From DATBQN01 sp963755825 (GTDB lineage: Bacteria; Acidobacteriota; Thermoanaerobaculia; Multivoradales; UBA5704): a stretch of DNA of 64,000 nucleotides. The notes under the pieces were generated by a model, which searched no databases, was not told the DNA's origin, and saw only the letters and a program-made list of their open reading frames with translations. Position numbers and translations under genes: made by a program. Positions 52,632 to 62,033 of this stretch are shown here, in pieces. Within the stretch, counting starts at the first letter, position 1, and each line of letters starts with the position of its first letter. The stretch spans positions 2,418,001-2,482,000 of the forward strand of contig CAVWLA010000001.1 of assembly GCA_963755825.1 (NCBI GenBank), given 5' to 3'.

Positions 52632-53830
52632 TGGCCGAGGAGGTGCAGGCGGCGGTGCCCGCCGCGGGGCGGGGGAAGCCGCCGCGCGCCCGCCGGCGGC
52701 CGATCCGCGAGCTGCTCTACAACCTGCGCACCGAGGGCGAGTCGCCGGCGCGCCAGGCCTGGGCGGTGGCGGCGGGGGTGCTCATCGGCTGCAGCCCCTT
52801 CTACGGCCTCCACCTGGCGCTCTGCATCGTGGTGGCGCGGATCTTCCGCCTCAACCAGATCCGCACCTACGTCGCGGCGCACGTCAGCCTCCCCTTCCTC
52901 TGGCCCTTCCTCCTCCTCGCCGAGCTCGACACCGGCCGCGCTCTCCGCGGCGCGCCGCCGCTCCACCTCGCCGTCGCCGCCCTCCGCCACCAGCGCCCCT
53001 GGCAGTTCGGCGCCGATCTCCTGGTGGGGAGCGCCGTCATCGGCGCCCTCCTCGCCGCGGTGCTCGCCGCCGTCACCTACCGGCGCGCCTGCAACCGCCG
53101 GCGCCACCCCGACGTCGAGGCGCTCATCGACGAGACCTCGCGGCGCTACATCCCGGCCGGCGTCTTCGCCTGGGAGTTCGCGCGCGGCAAGCTGCGCCAC
53201 GACCCGCTCTATTTCGCGCTGCTCGCCCGCGGCGGCCTGCCGGCCGACGGGCTGCTGCTCGACCTCGGCTGCGGCCGCGGCATCCTCATGTCGCTCCTCG
53301 CCACCGCCCGCGCCCAGGCGGCGCGCGGCATCTTCCCGCCGGGCTGGACGGCGCCGGGGCCGGGGCTCCGTTTCCACGGCATCGAAGGGCGGCAGGAGGC
53401 CGCCCGCGCCGCCCGCCAGGCGCTCGACGGCGAGGCGACGATCGCCACCGCCGACCTGCGCGCGCTGGCTCCCGGCGAGCTGCCGGCCGCGGCGGCGATC
53501 TTCCTCCTCGACGTCCTCCACTACCTGTCCCGCGAGGAGCAGGAGGCGCTCCTCGACCGCGCCGCCGCGGCGCTCGCCGCCGGCGGCGTGCTGATCCTCC
53601 GCGAAGCCGACGCCGCGGCCGGCGGCGCCTTCGCCCGCACCCGCGCCGCCGAGCGCGCCGCCGCCTTCTTCCGCGGCCACCTCCGGCAGCGCCTCTCCTA
53701 CCGCACCGCCGCCGAGTGGCGGGGGATGCTCGCCGCCCGCGGCCTCGCCGTCACCGCCATGCCGATGTCCCACGGCACGCCGTTCGCAAACGTTCTCCTC
53801 GCCGCCAGCCGAGCCGCCGAGCCGTCCTGA
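52631..53830 (+). CDS. DUF2062 membrane domain fused to SAM-dependent methyltransferase
   Basis: 399 residues. N-terminal DUF2062 part with about three membrane helices: AAGVLIGCSPFYGLHLALCI and HVSLPFLWPFLLLAE. A methyltransferase domain follows from about residue 190: LLLDLGCGRGILMSLLA (motif I), FLLDVLHYLSREEQEALL and GGVLILREAD. It would methylate a lipid-linked substrate at the membrane. Last gene of the plus-strand arm of the cluster. Confidence 0.82.
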   Translation: MAEEVQAAVPAAGRGKPPRARRRPIRELLYNLRTEGESPARQAWAVAAGVLIGCSPFYGLHLALCIVVARIFRLNQIRTYVAAHVSLPFLWPFLLLAELDTGRALRGAPPLHLAVAALRHQRPWQFGADLLVGSAVIGALLAAVLAAVTYRRACNRRRHPDVEALIDETSRRYIPAGVFAWEFARGKLRHDPLYFALLARGGLPADGLLLDLGCGRGILMSLLATARAQAARGIFPPGWTAPGPGLRFHGIEGRQEAARAARQALDGEATIATADLRALAPGELPAAAAIFLLDVLHYLSREEQEALLDRAAAALAAGGVLILREADAAAGGAFARTRAAERAAAFFRGHLRQRLSYRTAAEWRGMLAARGLAVTAMPMSHGTPFANVLLAASRAAEPS

Positions 53831-53905
53831 TCGGCAGGCGGCGGCCGGAGCCTCCTGCCGCAAGGGCTGATCTATGCTCGCGGCCGGGAGACGGGAGCAG
53901 CGACC

Positions 53906-54520
53906 ATGATGAGCATGACCCGATCCATCCGCACGATCGCCCTCGGCTTCGCCACCGGCCTCGCCCTGGGGGCCGCCGCGCGGGCCGCCTCGGTCCCCGC
54001 CCAGCCGGCGGCCGAGCCACCGACCGCCGCCGGCGCCAGGCCGCAGACCTCGCTCGACGCCCCGTTCACCGCCGTCGTCGGCGCCGACGAGGCGACCTTC
54101 GTCGTGCCGGTGGGGGCGAGGGCGAAGTGGGAGTGGGATCAGCGCGGCAGCGGCGACGACTTCGGCGAGTACGTCTGGCAGGTGGCGGCGGAGAACGGCG
54201 GCGAGCGCTACACCTTCGGCTTCTACCACTTCAAGTCGGCCAAGCGGCCGCCGCAGAGCGGCGACCTGGCGGCGCTCCTCCGCGCCGGCCAGCAGAGCCT
54301 CTTCCAGGCGGCGGAGGGCGGTCTTGTGCTGGTCGAGGGGGCCGTCGTCAGCGTCGAGCCGGCGGGCGAGGACGTCGTCATCCGCCTCAAGGGCAAGGAG
54401 ACGGTCGACAAGGTCTTCTCCGCCCACCCGGCGGAGGTCAAGTTCCAGCTCCAGACGGCCGGCGAGAGGCCGGTCATCCGCAGCGCCAAGGTCACCTACG
54501 CGCCTACGGCGCACCCCTGA
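53906..54520 (+). CDS. secreted protein of unknown function
   Basis: 204 residues with a signal peptide (cleavage near GAAARAA). The mature part begins with a Pro/Ala linker, then DAPFTAVVGADEATFVVPVGARAKWEWDQRGSGDDFGEYVWQV, a beta-rich domain, and ends VKVTYAP-like. Unrecognised. It follows the methyltransferase fusion by 76 bases and is separate from it. Confidence 0.65.
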   Translation: MMSMTRSIRTIALGFATGLALGAAARAASVPAQPAAEPPTAAGARPQTSLDAPFTAVVGADEATFVVPVGARAKWEWDQRGSGDDFGEYVWQVAAENGGERYTFGFYHFKSAKRPPQSGDLAALLRAGQQSLFQAAEGGLVLVEGAVVSVEPAGEDVVIRLKGKETVDKVFSAHPAEVKFQLQTAGERPVIRSAKVTYAPTAHP

Positions 54521-54546
54521 CGGTTCGCACGCAGAGGAGGTGCACG

Positions 54547-55719
54547 ATGACCAGCGACCGAGTCAGCCCGTTCACCATCGACGTCGCGCCGGAGGTTCTC
54601 GACGACCTGCGCGGGAGGCTCGGCAGGACGCGGTGGCCCTATCAGGTGGAAGGCTCGAGCTGGGATGCGGGGACGGACACCGGGTACCTCCGCGAGCTCG
54701 TCGCCCACTGGCGGGACGCCTACGACTGGCGCCGGCAGGAGGCCGCGCTCAACGGCTTCGCCCATTTCAGGACCGAGGTGGACGACCTCGGCATCCACTT
54801 CGTCCACGAGCGCGGCAAGGGGCCGCGGCCGTTCCCGCTCCTCCTCACCCACGGCTATCCCGACTCGTTCTATCGTTTCGCCAAGCTGATCCCCCTGCTG
54901 ACCGATCCGGCGTCGTTCGGCGGCCGGGCGGAGGACGCCTTCGACGTCGTGGTGCCCGACCTTCCCGGCTACGGCTTCTCCGACCGCCCGCCGCGATTCG
55001 GCACGGTGTTCCGCGTCCACGACCTCTGGGCCCGCCTGATGGACCGGCTGGGCTACGAGCGCTACGGAGCGCACGGCGGCGACTGGGGGAGCACGGTGAC
55101 GGAGGCGCTGGCGCGCAGCCACTCCGCGTCCGTCGCGGCGATCCACCTCACCGACGTCCCCTTCTGGCACCTGCTGCAGAAGCCCGACGATCCGTCGGCA
55201 GCCGAGAGGAAGCTTTTCGAGCACAACGAGGAGTGGATGCAGAAGGAGGGCGCCTACGCCCTCATCCAATCGAGCAAGCCGCAGAGCCTCGCCCAGGGCC
55301 TCAACGACTCGCCGGCCGGCCTCGCCGCCTGGATGGTGGAGAAGTTCCGCGCCTGGAGCGACTGCGGCGGCGACATCGAATCGCGGTTCTCCAAGGACGA
55401 GCTGCTGACCCACGTGATGATCTATTGGGCGACGGAATCGATCGGGCCGTCGTTCCTCACCTACTACGACTACGCGAACGCCGGTGCGCTCACCTGGATC
55501 AAGGAAGGCGTCAAGCGCTGGGCCGGCTCGTCGACGGTGCCCGCCGCGTTCGCGCTCTTCCCGCGCGACATCAGCCAGCCGCCGCGCGAATGGGCGGAGA
55601 GATTCTTCAACGTGGAACGCTGGACCGAGATGCCGCGCGGCGGGCACTTCGCGGCGATGGAAGAGCCGGAGCTGCTCGCCGACGATCTCCGCGCCTGGTT
55701 CCGCGCCTTTCGGACCTAG
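54547..55719 (+). CDS. epoxide hydrolase (EHN/alpha-beta hydrolase)
   Basis: 390 residues. N-terminal EHN domain (FTIDVAPEVLDDLRGRLGRTRWP), HGYPDS oxyanion region, nucleophile Asp in HGGDWGS, and catalytic His in RGGHFAAMEEPELL. Converts an epoxide to a diol; substrate unknown. ATG after GGAGG. The stop overlaps that of the M16 gene on the other strand. Confidence 0.9.
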   Translation: MTSDRVSPFTIDVAPEVLDDLRGRLGRTRWPYQVEGSSWDAGTDTGYLRELVAHWRDAYDWRRQEAALNGFAHFRTEVDDLGIHFVHERGKGPRPFPLLLTHGYPDSFYRFAKLIPLLTDPASFGGRAEDAFDVVVPDLPGYGFSDRPPRFGTVFRVHDLWARLMDRLGYERYGAHGGDWGSTVTEALARSHSASVAAIHLTDVPFWHLLQKPDDPSAAERKLFEHNEEWMQKEGAYALIQSSKPQSLAQGLNDSPAGLAAWMVEKFRAWSDCGGDIESRFSKDELLTHVMIYWATESIGPSFLTYYDYANAGALTWIKEGVKRWAGSSTVPAAFALFPRDISQPPREWAERFFNVERWTEMPRGGHFAAMEEPELLADDLRAWFRAFRT

Positions 55720-57002
55720 GCGTCGTCGTCGGCGGCGGGCTCGTCGCCGGCGCCCGGCAGGCCGATGGTGACCCTGAGCGCGTCGGGGAGGATGTGCTTC
55801 CGCGCCACCGCCTCGACGGTGGCGCGGTCGAGGGCGAGGAGGCTGCGGCGGCGCTCGCCGACGTCGTCGAGCGGCAGGCCGTAGTGCTCGGCGTCGGTGA
55901 GGATCTCCGCCCACTGGCGCGCGGTCTCGCGGCGGAACGGCTCGCGGCCGAGGAGGTAGGCGCGGGCGTCCTCGAGCTCGGCGTCCTCGATGCCGCCCTC
56001 GGCCAGGCGGCCGATCTCCTCGACCACCCCGGCGAGGGCCTGCTCGACGGTCGCCGGCGCGGTGCCCACGAAGGCGACCAGGCGGCCGGGGTCCATGCCG
56101 GCGCCGGCGACGGTCTGCGCGTGGGTGCTGTAGGCGAGCCCCTCGTCCTCGCGGATGCGCTTGGGGATGCGGCCGGTGAGCCCCGAGCCGGCGCCGAGGA
56201 TCACCGCCAGCGCCTCGAGCGCCTCGTAGTCCGGGTGGCGGCGCGGCACCGTCAGGTGGCCGACGTAGAGGTAGGCCTGGTCCTCTGCCTCGGTCGCCAC
56301 CTCGCGGCGGGCGAGCGGCAGGCCGGCGGCGGTGGCCGGCTCGGGCGGCGGCCCGGCGACCGGCGGCAGGTCGGCGAACAGCGAGCCGAGGCGAGCGGCG
56401 ACCGCCTCCTCGTCGATGGCGCCGGCGACGGTCACGCCGACGCCGTGCGACAGCGAGCGGCGATGGAAGGCGGCGCAGTCGTGCGGCGTCACCGCCAGCA
56501 GGCTCGCCTCGCTCCCCTGGATCGGCCGCGCCCGCGGATGCGGGGCGTAGAGCTGCTCGAGGAAGCTCCAGGAGGCGACCACCTCGGGCTGGTCGGCGAG
56601 GCTCTCCAGCTCCGCCGCCGCCTGCCGCGCCAGCCAGTCGCAGCGGTCGGCCGGGAAGACCGGCTCGAGCATCAGCTCCGCAGCCCAGTCGAGCGCCAGC
56701 TCCCAATCGGTCGCCAGGGCGTCGATCGCCACCCCGTGGCCCTCGAAGGTGGCGAAGCTCGAGACGATCATCCCCCGCCCCTCGGCGTCCTCGGCGATCT
56801 GCCGCCAGCCGCGCCGCCGGCTCCCCTCGGAGAGCAGCCGCCCGGTGAGGAGGGCGAGCCCCGGCGTCTCCTCGATGCGCGCCCCGGCGCGCACCCAGGC
56901 GCGCAGCGCCACCACCGGCGCGCCGCCGACCCGCCGCGTGCGGATGCGGAGACGGTCCGCCGGCGCGCTGCTGAGAGCTCCAGCGGGGCTCCCGGCGTTC
57001 AC
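55716..57002 (-). CDS. M16-family peptidase, non-catalytic type subunit
   Basis: 428 residues from GTG 57002 overlapping the preceding gene (GTGA). M16 fold without HXXEH; the R/Y-type substrate-binding residues of the partner subunit (GLTGRIPKRIREDEGLAYS) are present. It acts with the HXXEH protein next to it, as PqqF/mitochondrial processing peptidase pairs do. Acidic C-terminus. Confidence 0.83.
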   Translation of the reverse strand: MNAGSPAGALSSAPADRLRIRTRRVGGAPVVALRAWVRAGARIEETPGLALLTGRLLSEGSRRRGWRQIAEDAEGRGMIVSSFATFEGHGVAIDALATDWELALDWAAELMLEPVFPADRCDWLARQAAAELESLADQPEVVASWSFLEQLYAPHPRARPIQGSEASLLAVTPHDCAAFHRRSLSHGVGVTVAGAIDEEAVAARLGSLFADLPPVAGPPPEPATAAGLPLARREVATEAEDQAYLYVGHLTVPRRHPDYEALEALAVILGAGSGLTGRIPKRIREDEGLAYSTHAQTVAGAGMDPGRLVAFVGTAPATVEQALAGVVEEIGRLAEGGIEDAELEDARAYLLGREPFRRETARQWAEILTDAEHYGLPLDDVGERRRSLLALDRATVEAVARKHILPDALRVTIGLPGAGDEPAADDDA

Positions 57003-58393
57003 TCCTCCTCTCCCTCCTCTTCCTTGCGCGGCAGCGACCAGCCGATGACGCCGCCGGCCTCCGGCCGCAGATAGCGCGCCGCGACCTCCTGCAGGCGCGC
57101 GGCGTCGACCGCGAGCACCGCCTGCAAATGCCGCTCGAGGTAGTCGAGGTCGAAGAAGGTGAGGGCGAAGCCGGCGGCGAGCGCCTGCTGGTGGATGCGC
57201 TCGTGGCCGAACACCCAGTCGGCGAGGGCGACCTGGCGGGCGCGCTCGATCTCGTCCGCCGCCGGCGGCGGCGCGCCGGGGGCCGCCAGGGCGGCGAGCT
57301 CGGCGAGCAGCGCCGCCTCGGCGCGCTCCGGCTCGATGCCCGGCACCACCTCGCCGGAGAAGGCGATCTGGCCGTCCGCCGCCCCCTCCGAGACGTCGGC
57401 AGCGAGCCAGACGAGGAGCTGCCGCTCGTCGACCAACGTGCGCTGCAGCCGGCTGGCGCGGCCGGCGGCCATCAGGGTGAGGAGGAGCTGCAGCGCCGCG
57501 TGGTCCGGGTGCTCGCCGCCCGGCGCCGGCAGGGCGAGGAGGAAGCGCGCCACCTCGCCCTTGCGGCGCTCGATGCGCACCAGGCTCTGCGGGTAGCCCG
57601 CCGGTGGCAGCGGCGGGCGGCCGGCGTGCTCGGCGGCGAGCGGCGGCGCGGCCACCCGGCCGAGCGTCTCCTCGACGGCGGCGAAGGCCTCGCCGTCGAG
57701 CTCGCCGGCGACCACCAGGATGGCGTTGTCGGGCCGGTAGAAGCGGCGGTGGAAGGCGGCGAGGACGGCGCCGTCGGTCGCCAGCAGCTCGTCGCGGGTG
57801 CCGAGCACCGGCCGGCCGTAGGGGTGGCCGCCGAAGAGCGCCGCCTGCACCTCGAGCTCGAGCGCGTCCCACGGCTCGCTGGCGTACATGGCGATCTCCT
57901 CGAGGATCACCTGGCGCTCGCTCGCCACCTGCTCGGGATCGAGGGTGAGGGCGGTCATGCGGTCGGCCTCGATCGCCAGCGCCTCGCGCCAGCGGTCGGC
58001 GGCGAACTTGAAGTGGTAGGCGGTGGCGTCGTGGCTGGTGAAGGCGTTGTTCGAGCCGCCGAGCGCCTGCGTGCGGCGGTCGATCTCGCCGGCGCCGAAG
58101 CGCGGCGAGCCCTTGAACATCATGTGCTCGAGGAAGTGGGCGACGCCGCCGTGGCCGGCCGGCTCGTCGCGCGTGCCGGCGCGGTAGTAGAGGACGGTGG
58201 TGACGATCGGCGCCTGAGCGTTCGAGAGCAGGCAGACGGTGAGGCCGTTGGGGAGGACCGCCAGGCGCGCCTCGCCGGGCAGGCGGGTCAGCCGATCGGG
58301 GAGCGCCTCCGCCGCGCCAGGCGCCAGGGCGCGCGGCAGCAGCCCCCGCCGGCCGCGGCGCGCCGCCGGCCCGCTCCCCGCCCCTGCCGCCAT
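56999..58393 (-). CDS. M16-family zinc peptidase
   Basis: 464 residues. Inverted zinc motif HFLEHMMFKG with the third ligand Glu downstream in ILEEIAMYASEP; the N-terminus lacks a clear signal peptide, although it is Ala/Arg-rich. Second domain contains SVGRASRLQ-like and FSGEVVPG segments. Degrades peptides or processes a precursor together with the adjacent subunit. ATG is one base after the kinase stop. Confidence 0.9.
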   Translation of the reverse strand: MAAGAGSGPAARRGRRGLLPRALAPGAAEALPDRLTRLPGEARLAVLPNGLTVCLLSNAQAPIVTTVLYYRAGTRDEPAGHGGVAHFLEHMMFKGSPRFGAGEIDRRTQALGGSNNAFTSHDATAYHFKFAADRWREALAIEADRMTALTLDPEQVASERQVILEEIAMYASEPWDALELEVQAALFGGHPYGRPVLGTRDELLATDGAVLAAFHRRFYRPDNAILVVAGELDGEAFAAVEETLGRVAAPPLAAEHAGRPPLPPAGYPQSLVRIERRKGEVARFLLALPAPGGEHPDHAALQLLLTLMAAGRASRLQRTLVDERQLLVWLAADVSEGAADGQIAFSGEVVPGIEPERAEAALLAELAALAAPGAPPPAADEIERARQVALADWVFGHERIHQQALAAGFALTFFDLDYLERHLQAVLAVDAARLQEVAARYLRPEAGGVIGWSLPRKEEEGEEE

Positions 58394-58394
58394 C

Positions 58395-60659
58395 TCAGCC
58401 GCCTCCCGGCGTGAGGTTGATGTCGATGCGCTGCCGGGTCTTCTCGGCGCCGCCGGTCCGCTCGACCGCGACGTCCTGGCGCCTGTAGCCGGGGGCCGAG
58501 ATCGTCACGCGGTGCATGCCGGGGGTGAGCTCGAGCCACTCGTCGGAGTGGCCGAAGCGGCCGGCGTAGCGCTTGGCGGGGCCGAGCTCGCGGCCGTCGA
58601 GCATGACCGTGGCATCGTTCGGGCGGACGTTGAAAGCGACCGTCTCGCGCACCTGGTACGAGGTCAGGTCGTGGGTGTCGACGTCGCCCGCCGCCATCGC
58701 CTGCAGGTTGACGGTGATCGGCGTCGTGCCGTTGCCGGTCGCGTCGACCGCGATGACGTAGGGCTGCATGCCGTCCCGCTTGAGCTTGATGACGTGCTGG
58801 CCGGGATCGGCGAAGGTGTAGGCCGGGCTGCCCTTGGCGCCGCTCATCTCCTTCGCCATGCCGATCACCGTGCCGTCGACCAGCACGCGGGTGTCGGGCG
58901 GCGTGACGTGGAAGGCGACGCTCAGGCCGGTCTTGATCTGCTGGTTGGAGGCGACCTCCGGCTCGGCCGCCGGCTCGGGCGGCGCCGGCCGCTCGCGCGG
59001 CGCCGCCGTCGGCGGCTGTGCCTCGGACGGATGCCGCGGCGAAGGCAGCGGCGGCGAGCCGGCGCCGCGATGCCGGCCGGGCTCGAATGGCGGCGGCTCG
59101 GCGGCGGCCGGCGAGGACGGCGCCGGCGGGCTCGGCCGGCCGGGCTCGGAGGGCGCCGGCGGGCTCGGCCGGCCGGGCTCGGAGGGCGCCGGCGAGCTCG
59201 GCTTGCCGGCGCTACCCGGCGTCGGAAGAGCCGCGGCCGGCGGCTGACTGGAGGCTCCGCTCGCCGAGGGCGTGGCCGACGGCGGCGAGGGGATGGACGG
59301 CGCCGTGGGCACCGGATTGCCCGCGGCGTTGGTGCCCGTCGCGCCGGCGGCGGTGGAGGTCGGCGCGCTGCCCGCGGTCGAGCCGGTCGCCGAGGCGTCC
59401 GTCCCCTGCGCCGCGGAGCCTCCCGGCATCAGGGCCGCGATGTCGTCCTTCAGATGATGGCTCTGGAAGTAGCGCACGGCGAGGAGCACGAAGGCGAAGG
59501 TGAGCACCGCGAGAACGGCGAGCACGATGAGGACGACGCGGCGGTCGCGGTTCGGCGGCGCGGCCGCCGGCGCGACGTGCGGAGCGGCAGCCAGGGGCGC
59601 ACCGGGCGCCGCCGGCGGCAGGACGGGAACGGCCGGCGCCGCCTGGGCGGCCGGCGGCGTGGCGGCAGAAGGGGACACCGAGCTCGGCGCCGCTCCCGCC
59701 GCTGCCGGCGCGGGGAGCGGCGCCGGCATCTGCGCCGCCGCGGTGGTCCGCCGCGGCAGGGCGTAGGTCGGCACCTGCGCCTGGAGGTCGCGCGCCGCCG
59801 GCGCCGCCAGCGTCTCGTCCGGCAGCTCGCGCTCGATCGCCGCCAGCTCCTCGGCCACCTGACCGGCGGCCGGGATGCGCTCCTCGCGGTCCTTGGCGAG
59901 CATGCGGTCGAGCAGGCGCTCGAGGCGCGGCGGGATGCCGCCGCGCAGCTCGGTGATCGACGGGGTGTCCTTGTGCAGGATCTGGTAGACGAGGGTGGTG
60001 ATGGTGTCGCCGTCGAACGGGCGGCGGCCGGAGAGTAGCTCGAAGAAGACGACGCCGAGCGAGAAGATGTCGCTGCGGCCGTCGAGGTCGTCGCCGCGGA
60101 TCTGCTCCGGCGAGAGGTACTGCGGGCTGCCCATCACCGAGCCGGCGACGGTCAGCTCGGTCGCCTGCCCCATCACCTTGGCGATGCCGAAGTCGGCCAC
60201 CTTCACGTGGCCGCTCTTGTCGATGAGGATGTTGCTCGGCTTGATGTCGCGGTGGACGATCCCCTGGTGGTGGGCGTAGTCGAGCGCCAGCGCCACCTGG
60301 CGGACGATGCCGAGCACCTCCGAGAGCGACAGCGGCGGCACCGAGCCGACGCGCGAGGAGAGATCGGCGCCCTCGACGTACTCGAAGGCGAGGTAGAGGA
60401 CGCCGTCGGCCTCGCCGGTGTCGAAGAGGGTGACGACGTTGGGGTGGAGCAGGCGGCCGGCGGCGCGCGCCTCGCGCAGCAGCCGCTTCTTCCTGTCCTC
60501 GATCTCCTGCGGCCGCCCGGTCAGGCGCACCGTCTTGATCGCCAGCTGGCGCTCGATGTGCGGGTCGTCGGCGAGGTACACCTCGCCCATGGCGCCGGCG
60601 CCGAGGAACCGCTCGATGCGATAGCGGCCGACGGTGCGGCCGTCGTCGAGTGTGCTCAC
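58395..60659 (-). CDS. PEGA-domain serine/threonine protein kinase
   Basis: 754 residues from a GTG start. Kinase domain (about 1-275): FLGAGAMGEVYLADD, Lys in LAIKTVRL, HRDIKPSNI, VADFGIAKV, and GSPQYLSPEQI. A membrane helix (about 378-400) is followed by a Pro/Ser-rich stalk with 11-residue repeats, then two PEGA domains (FHVTPPDTRVLVDGTVIG and FNVRPNDATVMLDGRELG) on the outside. Sensor-kinase layout. It precedes the M16 genes on the same strand. Confidence 0.93.
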   Translation of the reverse strand: MSTLDDGRTVGRYRIERFLGAGAMGEVYLADDPHIERQLAIKTVRLTGRPQEIEDRKKRLLREARAAGRLLHPNVVTLFDTGEADGVLYLAFEYVEGADLSSRVGSVPPLSLSEVLGIVRQVALALDYAHHQGIVHRDIKPSNILIDKSGHVKVADFGIAKVMGQATELTVAGSVMGSPQYLSPEQIRGDDLDGRSDIFSLGVVFFELLSGRRPFDGDTITTLVYQILHKDTPSITELRGGIPPRLERLLDRMLAKDREERIPAAGQVAEELAAIERELPDETLAAPAARDLQAQVPTYALPRRTTAAAQMPAPLPAPAAAGAAPSSVSPSAATPPAAQAAPAVPVLPPAAPGAPLAAAPHVAPAAAPPNRDRRVVLIVLAVLAVLTFAFVLLAVRYFQSHHLKDDIAALMPGGSAAQGTDASATGSTAGSAPTSTAAGATGTNAAGNPVPTAPSIPSPPSATPSASGASSQPPAAALPTPGSAGKPSSPAPSEPGRPSPPAPSEPGRPSPPAPSSPAAAEPPPFEPGRHRGAGSPPLPSPRHPSEAQPPTAAPRERPAPPEPAAEPEVASNQQIKTGLSVAFHVTPPDTRVLVDGTVIGMAKEMSGAKGSPAYTFADPGQHVIKLKRDGMQPYVIAVDATGNGTTPITVNLQAMAAGDVDTHDLTSYQVRETVAFNVRPNDATVMLDGRELGPAKRYAGRFGHSDEWLELTPGMHRVTISAPGYRRQDVAVERTGGAEKTRQRIDINLTPGGG
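59119..59184. repeat. 33-bp minisatellite in the kinase stalk
   Basis: Two identical 33-base units (59119-59151 and 59152-59184) and a decayed third. Each encodes an 11-residue PSEPGRPSPPA unit, so copy number changes keep the frame and alter stalk length. Confidence 0.75.
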
Positions 60660-60689
60660 CGCTCGGCCTCGCTCATGCGCGGAGGAAGG

Positions 60690-60971
60690 CTACTCCGGGG
60701 TGTCCGCCGGGCCCGCCGGCTCCTCGGCCACGGGGGCCGGCTGATCGGCGTCGGTCGCCGCGAGGAGAGCCGTCGCCTCTTCGGCGCGGTCGGCGGGGAC
60801 GCGGATGCGCACCTGGCTCATGTCGCCGAAATCGACCGGCATCTCGCTGATGTGAAGCGATTCGACCTCGGCCGGGATGCCGCTGCTGCGCAGGAAGCCG
60901 ACCACCACCGTCGCCTCCTCCTCGGTGCCGACGGTCCTCACGATCTCCCACTCTTCGCCCTCGCTGCTCAT
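60690..60971 (-). CDS. DUF2007-like putative signal-transducing protein
   Basis: 93 residues from ATG 60971. WEIVRTVGTEEEATVVVGFLRSSGIPAEVES matches the small DUF2007 (putative prokaryotic signal transducing) family, followed by VRIRVPADRAEEATALL and an acidic Pro/Ala tail. Located 30 bases upstream of the kinase start. Confidence 0.75.
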   Translation of the reverse strand: MSSEGEEWEIVRTVGTEEEATVVVGFLRSSGIPAEVESLHISEMPVDFGDMSQVRIRVPADRAEEATALLAATDADQPAPVAEEPAGPADTPE

Positions 60972-61052
60972 GCGCGCTCCCCTCCAGGTTGAAGGTCGAT
61001 GATATCCCACGCCGTCGCGCCGGCCCCTGCAAGAGGGCGGCCCGCGGCGGCC

Positions 61053-61934
61053 TCAGCCGGCGGCCGGCCGCGCCGGGGGCATGGCGGTCTCCTGGCCGGG
61101 AGGCGACAGGCCCTCGAGGGTGTAGGGCGTCACCTGCTGGCGCGGGTACCAGTGGCGGCTGTGCTCGGCGAAGCGCTCGAGCTCGGGGTGCCAGCGCAGG
61201 TGCGAGACGACCATCGAGGCGAGGTCGGCGGCGATCCAGTTGCAGGTGTTGCGCTCCCGTTCGCCGGCCCGGCCGCGGTTCGAGGTCGTCGTCCCCGAGT
61301 GCAGGATGACGACCGGCGGCCGCCCCTTGGGGTAGAACTCCTCGGAGTTGCCGATGTACGCCTGGTGGAGGTGGCCGGAGAGGATGAGGTCGACGCCGAC
61401 GCTCGAAAAGAGGTCGATCGCCTCGTAGGCGTTGGCGAGCACCCTCTGGGTGCCGAAGTTGGGCGGCGGGATGAGGTGGTGGTGGACGACCGCCACCTTG
61501 AAGAGGCCGGCGTCCGCGGCGGCGAAGATCTCCCCCACCTCGAGCAGGCGCGCCAGGCGGATGCGGCCGTCCTTGAAGGTCCAGTTGAAGGCCGAGTTGA
61601 TGCCGACGACGAGCATCTCGTCGTCGCTGTAGATGGGCTCGAGCTCGCTCGCGAAGTGGGTGCGGTAGGCGCGGAACGGCTGCAGGGCGCGCTCGAAGAC
61701 CCGCCACAGCGGCACGTCGTGGTTCCCCGGCACGACGAGGGTCGGCACCGGCATGCTGTCGACGAAGCGGCGCGCCGCGGCGAACTGCTCGGGTTTCGCG
61801 CGCTGGGTGAGGTCGCCGGAGAGGACGACGATCGACGGGCGGCGGCGCTCGACGAGCTCGAGCACCCCTGCCGAGACGCGGGGGAGGTGGGGCGGACCGA
61901 AGTGGACGTCCGAGATGTGGAGGATGGTGCGCAC
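61053..61934 (-). CDS. calcineurin-like phosphoesterase (CpdA/Icc type)
   Basis: 293 residues from GTG 61934. Metal motifs: ISDVHFG, SGDLTQRA, PGNHDVPL, VVHHHLIPP and SGHLHQAY. CpdA relatives hydrolyse cAMP; substrate is not proven. A CRP-type site upstream of sdh makes a cyclic-nucleotide link conceivable, but it is inference. Confidence 0.85.
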   Translation of the reverse strand: MRTILHISDVHFGPPHLPRVSAGVLELVERRRPSIVVLSGDLTQRAKPEQFAAARRFVDSMPVPTLVVPGNHDVPLWRVFERALQPFRAYRTHFASELEPIYSDDEMLVVGINSAFNWTFKDGRIRLARLLEVGEIFAAADAGLFKVAVVHHHLIPPPNFGTQRVLANAYEAIDLFSSVGVDLILSGHLHQAYIGNSEEFYPKGRPPVVILHSGTTTSNRGRAGERERNTCNWIAADLASMVVSHLRWHPELERFAEHSRHWYPRQQVTPYTLEGLSPPGQETAMPPARPAAG

Positions 61935-62033
61935 GGGAGAGGAGACGGAAGTCTACTCCAGCCGTGTCGTGCCGCAGGGCGTCCCGTCGCCCGTGCGCAC
62001 CTCGATCCCTCTCATCCCGCCGGCGAGCGCAGG

